Below are positions 28,481-36,947 of a stretch of DNA of 64,000 bases, piece by piece; the first letter of the stretch is position 1; each line of letters opens with the position of its first letter. The DNA is from Occultella glacieicola (GTDB taxonomy: Bacteria > Actinomycetota > Actinomycetes > Actinomycetales > Beutenbergiaceae): positions 310,001-374,000 of the forward strand of contig NZ_SMNA01000003.1 of assembly GCF_004353825.1 (NCBI RefSeq), written 5' to 3'. The translations under genes were made by a program, and so were the position numbers. The notes below the pieces were generated by a model. The model made no database searches. It worked only from the letters and a program-made list of their open reading frames with translations, and was not told where the DNA came from.

Positions 28481-30961
28481 ATGACAACGACCGCGCTTCT
28501 CCCGTTCTTCGAGGCCCCCGAGGACGACCCCGCTACGCTGCTCTGGTACCACGGTGGAGCGTCGAGCTTCGTCGAATCGCTTCCGGTCGGCAACGGACAC
28601 GCCGCCGCCATGGTCGCCGGCCGTCCCGGCGGCGAGGTCCTGCAGCTGAACGAGGGGTCGGCGTGGTCCGGCCCGAGCGCCGTGGCCGACCCCGAGCTCG
28701 AGCCGGCCGAGGGCCCGGGGCTGCTCGCCCGGATCCGGGAGCACCTGGCCGACGGCGACGTGCGGGCGGCCGAGGCCCTGCAGAGGGCGTTCCAGGGCGG
28801 GCACTCGCAGGCCTACCTGCCGTTCGCGCAGGTGCGGGTCGCCGTCCGGCCGACGGCCACCGATTCCTCGGATGCCCCCGCCCCCGCCCGTTGGCTGGAC
28901 CTGCGCACGGCCTCGGCGGGACACCGCTACCTCGCGGGCGGCATCCGGGTGGCGCACCACACCTACGCCTCGCACCCGGCCGGTCTGATCGTGCACGAGG
29001 TCCACGCCGAGTCCGGTGTGGATCTGGACGTCCGGTTGGACCCCGACCAGGTCCGTGAGCTCACCCGCGATGCGCGGGCCGAGATCGTCGGCACCGCGCG
29101 TCTGCTCCTCGAGCTCCTGCTGCCGGCCGACGTCCCGGCCATCCGGGAGCACGCCGACCCGCCGGCCAGGTACACCGGCGACTCACGCACCGGCCTCGTC
29201 CACGTCGCCATCGAGACCGACGGTGAGGTGACCACCGACGACGCCGGTGCCCACGTGCGCGGCGCCCGGATGACACGCCTGCTGATCGGGACCGGGACCG
29301 TGCTCCCCGAGCCGCGGACGGGGCCGCACCGGCACGCGAACACCGCCAGCACTCTCGAGGCCCTGCACGACCTGCTCGCCGACCGGATCGAGGCGGCCCA
29401 CGCCGTCGCGCCGGAGCAGCTGTACGCCGAGCACGTCGCGGACCACCGCGAGCTCTTCGACCGGGTCCGGCTCGACCTCGGCCCGATCACAGCGGAGCCG
29501 ACGGACGAGCGGATCCGGGCCGCGAACGCCCCGGGCGCCGACCGGGACCCGGCCGGCCTCACCGGGCTGATCGCGCTCGCGTTCCACTACGGCCGCTACC
29601 TGCTGATCGCGTCGTCCCGGCCGGGCGGGTACCCGGCCAACCTGCAGGGCATCTGGAACGGCGAACTGCCCGCGCCCTGGAGCTCGAACTACACGATCAA
29701 CATCAACACCGAGATGAACTACTGGCCGGCGCTGACCACGAACCTGGCGTCCTGCCAGGCGCCGCTGCTGGACCTGGTGGACACCCTGGCGGGGACCGGG
29801 CGCGCCGCGGCCGAGCTCTACGGCGCCCGCGGCTGGCTGGCGCACCACAACACCGATCCCTGGGGCTATCCGTACGCAGCCGGGGCGGGCGCCGGGGACC
29901 CGGCCTGGTCGGCCTGGCCGATGGGCGGCATCTGGCTGTGCCGGTCGGTGTGGGACCACCTGGAGTTCACCGGTGACCTGGCCCGGGCCCGCCGGTCCTG
30001 GCCGGCGATCGAGGGAGCCTGCCGGTTCGCCCTGGACTGGATCGTGCGGACCGGTCCGGGACCCGCCCGGACGTCCCCGTCGACGTCGCCGGAGAACCGG
30101 TTCGTCGCCGCCGACGGCGCGCCCGCCGCACTGTCGGTCTCCACGACCATGGACGTGGCGCTGCTGCGCGACCTGGCCGCCCGGGCGGCCGCGATCGCAT
30201 CCCGGATCGGCGCGGACGCACCGTGGCTCGCCGACCTGACCGACGCCGTCGCCGCGCTGCCGGACCCGAGGGTCGGCGAGCGCGGCGAACTGCTCGAGTG
30301 GTCCGCACCGCTGGCCGAGTACGAACCCGAACACCGGCACACCTCGCACCTGGTCGGCCTGTTCCCGCTCGGGCTGTGGACCTGTGACGGCACGCCCGAC
30401 CTCGCCGCCGCGGCGGCCCGGACCCTGGACCTGCGGGGCCAGGAGTCCACCGGCTGGGCGCTCGGGTGGCGGCTGTCGCTGTGGGCCCGGCTGCGCCGCG
30501 GGGACCGGCTCGACGAGGTGCTCGCCCTCGCCCTGCGGGCGGCCGACGACGGCGCCGGTCAGCGCGGCGGGGTCTACCCGAACCTGTTCAGTGCCCACCC
30601 GCCGTTCCAGATCGACGGGAATTTCGGGATCGTCGCGGGGATCGCCGAGGCGCTCCTGCAGTCCCACGAGGGCGTGATCGATCTGCTCCCGGCCCTGCCG
30701 CCGGCCTGGCCGGCCGGCTCCGTGCGTGGCCTGCTCGCCCGCGGCGGCGTCGTGGTCGACCTGAGCTGGGACGACGGCGGACACCTCACCGAGGCGAGCC
30801 TGCGCGTCGCGGCCACCGGTGCCGGGGAGAATGGCACGGGCGAGCCGACCGAGCACCTGGTCCGGTGGCCGGGCGGCACCGAGCGGGTCCGGATCGGCGC
30901 CGGGGCGGCTGCCGTCGTGCGGCCGCTCGCTCACCAGCGAACAGGAGCCGGCAGATGGTGA
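28481..30961 (+). CDS. GH95 alpha-L-fucosidase
   Basis: An 826-residue family 95 enzyme with the usual beta-sandwich start ([19 protein letters not shown]) and an alpha/alpha barrel. The Asn pair N407/N409 ([11 protein letters not shown]), the Glu of TSPENRF and the Asp of FQIDGNFG match the residues reported as catalytic in Bifidobacterium AfcA. GH95 enzymes mainly release alpha-1,2-fucose, the linkage capping galactose in xyloglucan. No signal peptide, so it acts in the cytoplasm. ATG 28481 follows GGAG; the longer reading from 28439 starts inside the promoter region. The stop overlaps the LacI start by seven bases. Confidence 0.92.
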   Translation: MTTTALLPFFEAPEDDPATLLWYHGGASSFVESLPVGNGHAAAMVAGRPGGEVLQLNEGSAWSGPSAVADPELEPAEGPGLLARIREHLADGDVRAAEALQRAFQGGHSQAYLPFAQVRVAVRPTATDSSDAPAPARWLDLRTASAGHRYLAGGIRVAHHTYASHPAGLIVHEVHAESGVDLDVRLDPDQVRELTRDARAEIVGTARLLLELLLPADVPAIREHADPPARYTGDSRTGLVHVAIETDGEVTTDDAGAHVRGARMTRLLIGTGTVLPEPRTGPHRHANTASTLEALHDLLADRIEAAHAVAPEQLYAEHVADHRELFDRVRLDLGPITAEPTDERIRAANAPGADRDPAGLTGLIALAFHYGRYLLIASSRPGGYPANLQGIWNGELPAPWSSNYTININTEMNYWPALTTNLASCQAPLLDLVDTLAGTGRAAAELYGARGWLAHHNTDPWGYPYAAGAGAGDPAWSAWPMGGIWLCRSVWDHLEFTGDLARARRSWPAIEGACRFALDWIVRTGPGPARTSPSTSPENRFVAADGAPAALSVSTTMDVALLRDLAARAAAIASRIGADAPWLADLTDAVAALPDPRVGERGELLEWSAPLAEYEPEHRHTSHLVGLFPLGLWTCDGTPDLAAAAARTLDLRGQESTGWALGWRLSLWARLRRGDRLDEVLALALRAADDGAGQRGGVYPNLFSAHPPFQIDGNFGIVAGIAEALLQSHEGVIDLLPALPPAWPAGSVRGLLARGGVVVDLSWDDGGHLTEASLRVAATGAGENGTGEPTEHLVRWPGGTERVRIGAGAAAVVRPLAHQRTGAGRW

Positions 30962-31956
30962 CGATCAACGACGTGGCCCGCCGGGCCGGGGTCTCGGTCT
31001 CCACCGTGTCCTACACCCTCAGCGGGAAGCGGACGATCTCGGCGAGCACCCGGGCGCGGGTCGAGAAGGCGATCGCCGAGCTCGGCTACCACCCGCACGC
31101 CGGTGCCCGGGCGCTGGCCTCGGCCCGGACGAACATCCTCGCCCTGATGGCGCCGCTGCGCCCCGACGTCGACGTCAGCGTCATCATGCAGTTCGTGACC
31201 GGCGTGGTCACGCGGGCGCGGACGGCGGACTACGACGTGCTCCTGCTCACCCAGGACGAGGACAACGGTGTGGGGCGGGTGGGCTCCGGCTCGCTCGTGG
31301 ACGCGCTGATCCTGATGGACGTCGAGTCCGACGACCCGCGGATCCCGCAGGTCGCCGCGCTCCGGCAGCCCACCGTGCTGATCGGCCTGCCGGAGGACGC
31401 CCGCGGGGTGAGTTGCGTCGACTTCGACTTCGAGGCGGCGGCACGGCTCTCGCTGCGGCACCTGACCAGGCTCGGTCACCGCGACGTCGCGCTGATCGGG
31501 CCGCCGCCGGCAGTGATCGCACGGCACACCTCCTACGCGGACCGGCTGCTGCGCGGCTACCGTGCCCAGGCCACGCACGACGGCGTCGCGTGCGTCATCG
31601 AGCCGACCGGTACGTCGCGCGCGGAAGCGATCGCGGCCCTGGACGCCGTGCTGGACCAGGTCCCGGGCCTCACCGGACTGGTCGTGCACAACGAGGCCGC
31701 ACTCCCGGTGATCCTCGGTGGTCTGCGCCGTCGCGGCCTGAAGGTCCCCGAGGACGTCTCCGTGGTGGCGCTCGCCCCGGCGGACGTGGCCGATGCCCAG
31801 CCGGTCCCGATCACGGCCATGGACATCCCGGCGCTGAACATCGGGCAGGTCGCCGTGGACATGGTGCTGGCCAGGCTCGCCGGCTCCGACACCGTGGAGA
31901 CCCGCCTGATCGCTCCCACCCTGCACGAGCGGGCGAGCACCGCACCGCCGCGCTGA
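30955..31956 (+). CDS. LacI-family transcriptional regulator
   Basis: A 333-residue regulator with an N-terminal LacI helix-turn-helix and hinge ([20 protein letters not shown], then ARALAS), followed by a periplasmic-binding-protein-like sensor domain. Its ATG lies inside the last codons of the fucosidase gene, so it is translationally coupled to it. Three LacI-type palindromes lie just after the -10 boxes of the GH42 operon, the importer operon and the GH3 gene, and this is the only regulator nearby. I infer that it represses the whole locus until a fucose-, galactose- or xylose-containing sugar binds. Confidence 0.92.
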   Translation: MVTINDVARRAGVSVSTVSYTLSGKRTISASTRARVEKAIAELGYHPHAGARALASARTNILALMAPLRPDVDVSVIMQFVTGVVTRARTADYDVLLLTQDEDNGVGRVGSGSLVDALILMDVESDDPRIPQVAALRQPTVLIGLPEDARGVSCVDFDFEAAARLSLRHLTRLGHRDVALIGPPPAVIARHTSYADRLLRGYRAQATHDGVACVIEPTGTSRAEAIAALDAVLDQVPGLTGLVVHNEAALPVILGGLRRRGLKVPEDVSVVALAPADVADAQPVPITAMDIPALNIGQVAVDMVLARLAGSDTVETRLIAPTLHERASTAPPR

Positions 31957-31967
31957 CCCGGGACCTC

Positions 31968-31985
31968 CGGCCCAGGCCTGGGCCG
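31968..31985. terminator. Perfect palindrome between lacI and usp
   Basis: CGGCCCAGGCCTGGGCCG is a perfect 18-base palindrome 12 bases after the lacI stop. It can form a stem of about seven pairs and probably ends the fucosidase-lacI transcript. No T-run follows. Confidence 0.5.
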
Positions 31986-32007
31986 AGCCGCGGCGGGAGG
32001 ATGGCGT

Positions 32008-32859
32008 ATGGACATTCCCCGAGGTGCTGTCATCGTCGGATACGACGGCTCGCCGGACGCCGATCTGGCCGTGGAGTGGGCGGACCGGGCCGCTGCGGAG
32101 CAGTCCGTTCCCCTGCATCTGATCTGCTCGGTCTTCGACGCCTCCGCCGTGTCCTACTCGGCCTCGGCCGCCTGGTACGACCTACGGCTGACGTCGCTGC
32201 GCGACTCGCTGGAGCGACGCCTGGAGGGCCTCACCGCCCGGGCGGTCACCTCCGAGATCATCACCGGGCCGCCGGTCCCGGCCCTGGTGGAAGCCTCCCG
32301 CGGCGCCGCCATGGTGGTGGTCGGGGCGCGCGGCCACAGCCTCGCCGGCGGTCTCCTGCTCGGCTCGGTGAGCCAGCACGTCAGCCGCCACGCCGAATCC
32401 CCCGTCGTGGTGGTCAGAGCTCCTGCCGATCCGCACGCCACCCGGATCGTGGTGGGGGTCGACGGCTCAGGAGGCTCCGGGGCCGCGCTGGACTTCGCGT
32501 TCGCGCATGCGGCTCGCACCGGCGCACCGCTGCGCGCGGTCTACGGGTGGTGGCACACCCGGGCCGGGCGGGTGGAGGGGCTCGGCGCCCCGATCAATGA
32601 CATCGGCGCCGCAATCGCCTCCGGCGAGCGGATCCTCGCCCAGGCGATGGCCGGGCAGCGCACGGCCGAACCCGACGTGGTCGTGGAGACGATCGTGCTG
32701 CCCACACCCCCGTCGGTGCTGCTCGCCGAGGAGTCCTCGACCGCCGCACTCGTCGTGGTCGGGTCCAGGGGGCGAGGGGCGTTCAAGGGCATGCTGCTCG
32801 GCTCGGTCAGCCAGGACGTGCTGCGGACCGCGCGGTGCCCGGTCGCGGTGGTCCGGTAG
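32008..32859 (+). CDS. Tandem universal stress protein (UspA family)
   Basis: A 283-residue cytoplasmic protein with two Usp domains (about 5-140 and 148-283). Both keep the ATP-binding signature GxRGxxxxxGxxLGSVS (ARGHSLAGGLLLGSVSQ and SRGRGAFKGMLLGSVSQ), so both should bind nucleotide. Proteins of this type respond to energy stress, hypoxia or dormancy in Actinobacteria. The start follows GGGAGG. It lies within the sugar locus but behind a palindrome, so it is probably a separate transcript, and I see no functional link to xyloglucan. Confidence 0.92.
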   Translation: MDIPRGAVIVGYDGSPDADLAVEWADRAAAEQSVPLHLICSVFDASAVSYSASAAWYDLRLTSLRDSLERRLEGLTARAVTSEIITGPPVPALVEASRGAAMVVVGARGHSLAGGLLLGSVSQHVSRHAESPVVVVRAPADPHATRIVVGVDGSGGSGAALDFAFAHAARTGAPLRAVYGWWHTRAGRVEGLGAPINDIGAAIASGERILAQAMAGQRTAEPDVVVETIVLPTPPSVLLAEESSTAALVVVGSRGRGAFKGMLLGSVSQDVLRTARCPVAVVR

Positions 32860-32938
32860 GCCGGGCCGTTCCGGCCCGAGAGAGCGCAAGCGGCAGCCAC
32901 AACAGCGCACTCACCGGGATGCGTCGAAGGTGCCGGTC

Positions 32939-32977
32939 GTGAGAGTGCGGAGGTGGCGACCACTTCCGCACTCTCAC
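32939..32977. terminator. Strong bidirectional terminator hairpin
   Basis: GTGAGAGTGCGGAGGTGG (32939-32956) pairs with CCACTTCCGCACTCTCAC (32960-32977), an 18-bp stem with one G-T wobble and a three-base loop. It lies eight bases past the permease stop at 32985, between the convergent usp and importer genes. Confidence 0.8.
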
Positions 32978-32984
32978 CGGGGTG

Positions 32985-33989
32985 TCAGCCCTTGATCGCG
33001 CCGAAGATGACTCCCTTCGTGAAGTGGCGCTGCACGAACGGGTAGACGACCAGCACCGGGATGATCGCGAGGACCATCACGGCCATCTTGACCGGCAGCC
33101 CGGTCACGGCGCCCGTCGCGACATCCACCTGACCGACCCCGGAACCGGGGAGGGTGACGCCCTGCAGCACGTACGAGCGCAGCACCAGCTGCAGGGGCCA
33201 CTTCGCGTTGTCGTTGATGTAGAGCATCGCGTTGAAGAACGCGTTCCAGTAGCCGACCCCGTAGAACAGGGCGACCACCGCCGTCACGGCCTTCGACATC
33301 GGCAGCACGATCTGGCCGAGCACCCGCCACTCCCCCGCGCCGTCGATCCGCGCGGCATCGGTGATGCCGGGGTCGATGCCCATGAAGAAGTTGCGCAGCA
33401 GGAGCACGTTGAACGCCGAGACCGCACCGGGCAGGATCAGCGACCAGTAGGTGTCGATCAGGCCGAGGTTGCTCACGAGCAGGTAGGTCGGGATCATGCC
33501 GGCCCCGAAGAACATGGTGATCAGCAGCACGAACAGGATCGGGCGGTGCCCGAACGAGGTCGGCCTGGACAGCCCGTAGGCGCACAGGATCGAGACCGTC
33601 GTGGACAGCAGGGTGCCGACCGCGGTGATGCCGATGCTCACCAGCGTCGCCCTGGTCACGATGCCGCCGGCGAGGATCTGCCGGTAGGCGGCCGTGGTGA
33701 CCTCGGTCGGCACGGTGACCAGCCCGCCAGCCTGGGTGACCGCCGCGGTCGTGGACAGCGAGGTGATGATCACGGTGTACAGCGGATACACGACGGCGAG
33801 CACGATCAGGGCGAGCACGATCACCTTCGCGCCGGTCCCCAGCGCGGTGGGTCTCTCCTCCCAGACCGGGCGGTGCTTGGAACGGCGGGGACGACGGCGC
33901 GGGTCGGGCCGGGCAGAACCGGCGGCGGCCGCGTCGACGGGCGGGTGGGTGGCGGTGGCGGCCCCGTCGGGTCCGAGTGCGGTACTCAT
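32985..33989 (-). CDS. Carbohydrate ABC transporter permease (LplC/YtcP-like)
   Basis: A 334-residue inner-membrane protein with six predicted TM helices and the ATPase-docking EAA loop (DAARIDGAGEWRVLGQIVLP). The C-terminus HFTKGVIFGAIKG is typical of the LplC/YtcP group that imports oligosaccharides. A basic, Arg-rich cytoplasmic N-terminus precedes TM1. ATG 33989 overlaps the stop of the partner permease as ATGA. No ABC ATPase is in the window; many Actinobacteria share one ATPase (MsiK) among sugar importers. Confidence 0.92.
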   Translation of the reverse strand: MSTALGPDGAATATHPPVDAAAAGSARPDPRRRPRRSKHRPVWEERPTALGTGAKVIVLALIVLAVVYPLYTVIITSLSTTAAVTQAGGLVTVPTEVTTAAYRQILAGGIVTRATLVSIGITAVGTLLSTTVSILCAYGLSRPTSFGHRPILFVLLITMFFGAGMIPTYLLVSNLGLIDTYWSLILPGAVSAFNVLLLRNFFMGIDPGITDAARIDGAGEWRVLGQIVLPMSKAVTAVVALFYGVGYWNAFFNAMLYINDNAKWPLQLVLRSYVLQGVTLPGSGVGQVDVATGAVTGLPVKMAVMVLAIIPVLVVYPFVQRHFTKGVIFGAIKG

Positions 33990-35005
33990 GCGCGCTTGTA
34001 CACCCCAGCTTCTCCGAAGACATGGGCAATCTTGTTGGCGCCGAGCACCAGGATCAGGCTCACGATGCCCTTGACGAGCCCCGCGGCGGCGGCGAAGCTC
34101 CAGTCGCCGTTGATCACGCCCTGGTAGTAGACGAACGTGTCGAGCACCTCCGCCACGCCGGCACCGACGGCGCCGCGCTGCAGGATCAACTGCTCGAAGC
34201 CGACGGTCAGGGCGTCGCCGAGCCGCAGGATGAGCAGCAGGATGATGACCGGGCGCAGCGCCGGCAGGGTGATGTGCCACATCCGTCGCCATCGGTTCGC
34301 GCCGTCCATCACCGAGGCCTCGTACAGCGCCGGGTCCACGGTGGACAGGGCCGCGAGGAAGATGATGATGCCCCAGCCCGCGTCCTTCCACACCGACTGC
34401 GCGGTGATCAGCAGCAGGAACGTGTCCGGGTTCGTCATGATGTCGAACCCGGAGAAGCCCGCTCCCTCGAGGATCCGGTGCAGCTGCCCGGCGCCGCCGA
34501 GCAACTGCTGGAAGATCGTGACCACGAGCACCCAGGAGAAGAAGTGCGGCAGATACACGACCGACTGGATCGTGGTGCGGATCGCCGGGGTGATCACGCT
34601 GTTCAGCAGCAGGGCGAGCGCGATCGGGATCGGGAAGAAGAACACGAGCTGGAACGCCGTGATGACCAGCGTATTGCGGACCGCGTCCCAGAACAGCGGG
34701 TTCGTGAAGACGCGCTCGAAGTTCCACCAGCCCACGAACGGGGAGTCGAGGATGCCCACGTAGGGCGAGTAGTCCTGCCAGGCGATCACGTTGCCGAGCA
34801 TCGGCACGTACGCGAACACCCCGAGCAGGACGATCACCGGGACGGTCATCAGCAGCAGCGACCGGTCCCGCTTGATCCGGGTCCAGACGCTCCGGCGGCG
34901 TGGTCGCGGCGGGCCGGTCGGGGCGGGCCCGGCGCCGCCGGGCCCGGACCGGTCGACGGGTTCGGCGTGGTCGGTCACGTCGGTGGGCACCGTCCGGGTC
35001 GTCAC
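33986..35005 (-). CDS. Carbohydrate ABC transporter permease (LplB-like)
   Basis: A 339-residue six-TM permease of the LplB group, with the EAA loop EASVMDGANRWRRMWHITLP and the end motif GEAGVYKRA. It pairs with the LplC-like permease downstream; the reading frames overlap at both ends (GTGA with the binding-protein gene, ATGA with the other permease). LplB/LplC systems usually import complex oligosaccharides, which fits the glycosidase set here. Confidence 0.92.
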   Translation of the reverse strand: MTTRTVPTDVTDHAEPVDRSGPGGAGPAPTGPPRPRRRSVWTRIKRDRSLLLMTVPVIVLLGVFAYVPMLGNVIAWQDYSPYVGILDSPFVGWWNFERVFTNPLFWDAVRNTLVITAFQLVFFFPIPIALALLLNSVITPAIRTTIQSVVYLPHFFSWVLVVTIFQQLLGGAGQLHRILEGAGFSGFDIMTNPDTFLLLITAQSVWKDAGWGIIIFLAALSTVDPALYEASVMDGANRWRRMWHITLPALRPVIILLLILRLGDALTVGFEQLILQRGAVGAGVAEVLDTFVYYQGVINGDWSFAAAAGLVKGIVSLILVLGANKIAHVFGEAGVYKRA

Positions 35006-36651
35006 TGCGCGTCCAGGATGTCGGTGTAGAAGGCGCGCAGTTCCTCACCGCCCGAGGTCTTCCAGGTCTCGATGGCGGCGTCCAGGTCCGCCATCGACTT
35101 GCGGCCGCGGGAGATGTCCTTCTCGAGGTCTTCGAACGGCTGGGCCAGGGACGCGTACTGGGTCGGCTCGGTGATCTGCATCCCGAAGAACGCCGGGTCG
35201 TTCACGTACTGGGCGGCGTCGGCCATCCAGGTGCAGAACGCCTCGACGAACCCCGGATACTGCACCTTGGCGTTCACCACGGGCGGGTCGGTCAGGAAGA
35301 TGTAGGTGGGCTGCACCTCGGTGGCGGCCAGTTCGGTGGCCACCGGCAGGCCGTTCGCGTCCACGCTGAAGTGCAGGTCCTCGAGCCCGAAGTTGATCAG
35401 TTCGAACTCGGTGGTGCCGAACGGAGAGGCGAGGAAGTCGGCGACCGCGAGCAGTTCCTCGATCTTCGCAGGATCGGAGTTCTTCTTGAGGAACGAGAAG
35501 ATGTTGGCCGGGTTCCCCTTCCACAGGACCGGGGTGCCGCCGTCGGCCGCGAACGGGGTGAACGGACGCTGGGAGTACGTCGGGTTGGACGCCAGCTGCC
35601 GGCCGAGCGCCTCGTGCCAGCCGCCGACGCCGTCGTTGCTGATCAGGACCTGGCCGGACTCGAATCGGGTCTTGGCATCCCCGGAGTTGTCCGCGACCGC
35701 ATCCGGGTGCACGGAGCCCTGCGCGAACAGCGCGGCGTTCCACTCCAGCGCGGCCCGGTACTCGTCGGTCTCGACGCGGTGGGTGAGCGTGCCGTCGTCG
35801 TTGATCCGCCACTTCGGAACCACGCCGTGGATGATCACCGAGGAGTTCCACAGGTCGTTGGCCGCCCACCGGTCGCCGCCGGTCAGTTCCTTGGCCAGGT
35901 CGAGCAGCTCCTGACCGTTCGCCGGCTGGCCGGTGTACCCCTCCGCCTCGAGGACGTCGTCGCGGTAGAAGATCGCGTCGGTGATGATCTCGCCCGGGAA
36001 CGGGAGCGCCTTGAGCTGGCCGTCGAAGACGCAGAACTTCCAGACGTCGGTGGGGATGTTCGCCAGGTTCGGGTACTTCTCCACGGCCGAGCCGGCCAGG
36101 AACGGGGTGAGGTCCTCGAACAGGGCCTCGACGGCCTGGTCGAACCGCGGCGGGATGTTCCAGGTGGGGATCGAGACCCAGTCCGGCACGTCCCGCTCGG
36201 AGGCGAGCACGGCCGCGAGCTTGTCGCCGTAGGCGTTGCCGTCACTGATCTGGAACTGGATCGTGGAGCCGATGGCCGCGTTCACGGCGTCGAAGTACTG
36301 GTTGCCCTCGGTGGGCGGGATCGCGCCCCAGAGCGGCGTCATCGCGGTGAACTCCGACCCGGATCCGGGCGGAGCGTCGAACACCTGCACCAGGTCCGTC
36401 GGGATCGTCGCGTACCCGGCCGTGGAGCCGTTCACACTCGGGAAGTCCGGTTCCACGTAGTCGATCGGGATGTAGTCGGGCAGCGCGCTCGTCACGTCGC
36501 CGCCGCTCGGGTCGCCGGCACCGCCGGGTGCTTCCGAGCTGCAGCCGGCGAGGACGGCCGGGGTTGCCGCACCAACGCCGAGGAGGGTCAGGAACGAGCG
36601 CCGGTTCAACGGCAGCACTCGGGTCGCGTCTGAGTCCAGGTTCATGTTCAT
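35002..36651 (-). CDS. Tat-exported lipoprotein, oligosaccharide-binding subunit of the importer
   Basis: A 549-residue extracellular solute-binding protein of the LplA type. The N-terminus has a twin-arginine motif (NRRSFLTLL) and a lipobox (LAGC), so it should be exported folded and lipid-anchored. The mature domain (about 40-549) is large, as in binders of long oligosaccharides. I chose ATG 36651. AAGGAG lies 11 bases upstream of it but directly abuts the upstream GTG at 36663, which therefore cannot use it. First gene of the importer operon, behind a TTGCCA-TACCAT promoter and operator 2. Transported ligand inferred: xyloglucan-derived oligosaccharide. Confidence 0.9.
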   Translation of the reverse strand: MNMNLDSDATRVLPLNRRSFLTLLGVGAATPAVLAGCSSEAPGGAGDPSGGDVTSALPDYIPIDYVEPDFPSVNGSTAGYATIPTDLVQVFDAPPGSGSEFTAMTPLWGAIPPTEGNQYFDAVNAAIGSTIQFQISDGNAYGDKLAAVLASERDVPDWVSIPTWNIPPRFDQAVEALFEDLTPFLAGSAVEKYPNLANIPTDVWKFCVFDGQLKALPFPGEIITDAIFYRDDVLEAEGYTGQPANGQELLDLAKELTGGDRWAANDLWNSSVIIHGVVPKWRINDDGTLTHRVETDEYRAALEWNAALFAQGSVHPDAVADNSGDAKTRFESGQVLISNDGVGGWHEALGRQLASNPTYSQRPFTPFAADGGTPVLWKGNPANIFSFLKKNSDPAKIEELLAVADFLASPFGTTEFELINFGLEDLHFSVDANGLPVATELAATEVQPTYIFLTDPPVVNAKVQYPGFVEAFCTWMADAAQYVNDPAFFGMQITEPTQYASLAQPFEDLEKDISRGRKSMADLDAAIETWKTSGGEELRAFYTDILDAQ

Positions 36652-36712
36652 GTTCGCGTTCACTCCTTCGTGGATGGCGGCCGCTCACACGCTGCGCCTC
36701 TGTGCGCCGTCG

Positions 36713-36726
36713 TCGAAGCGGTTCGA
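36713..36726. promoter_or_regulatory. LacI-family operator 2
   Basis: TCGAAGCGGTTCGA is a near-perfect palindrome around CG (six of seven positions symmetric). It lies eight bases past the -10 box of the importer promoter, over the expected start point, and shares its 13-base core with operator 1. Confidence 0.7.
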
Positions 36727-36734
36727 ACGCCTCG

Positions 36735-36764
36735 ATGGTAGGGCACCGTGCACAGACCTGGCAA
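36735..36764 (-). promoter_or_regulatory. Promoter of the importer operon
   Basis: On the minus strand TTGCCA (36764-36759) and TACCAT (36740-36735) are 18 bases apart. The start point would fall inside or next to operator 2, and the leader to ATG 36651 would be about 75 bases. Confidence 0.55.
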
Positions 36765-36883
36765 CCGCCTGGATCGTGGACGTCCGGCGGCTGGATCGTC
36801 GACGGGCGAACCGCCATAATGAAACGAGATGACCGCACCTCAGACCGCCCACGAGAAGCGCTCGAAGCCGCCGATGGCGGCGG

Positions 36884-36905
36884 TACCTTCATCGAACCGA
36901 TTCGA
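36884..36905 (+). promoter_or_regulatory. GH3 promoter -10 box and LacI-family operator 3
   Basis: TACCTT (36884-36889) fits a -10 box; the -35 region (about 36861, CTCGAA) is weak. Two bases further, TCGAACCGATTCGA (36892-36905) is a palindrome symmetric at six of seven positions, related to operators 1 and 2 (TCGAA-N4-TTCGA with central CG). Confidence 0.55.
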
Positions 36906-36947
36906 ACCCGGATCGCTCTCACGACGTCAGGCAAAGGAGCACCGACG

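Noticed and set aside
36652-36663. GTG at 36663 as start of the binding-protein gene
   Set aside because: The ribosome-binding site AAGGAG directly abuts this GTG. The ATG at 36651 has usable spacing and the same signal peptide.
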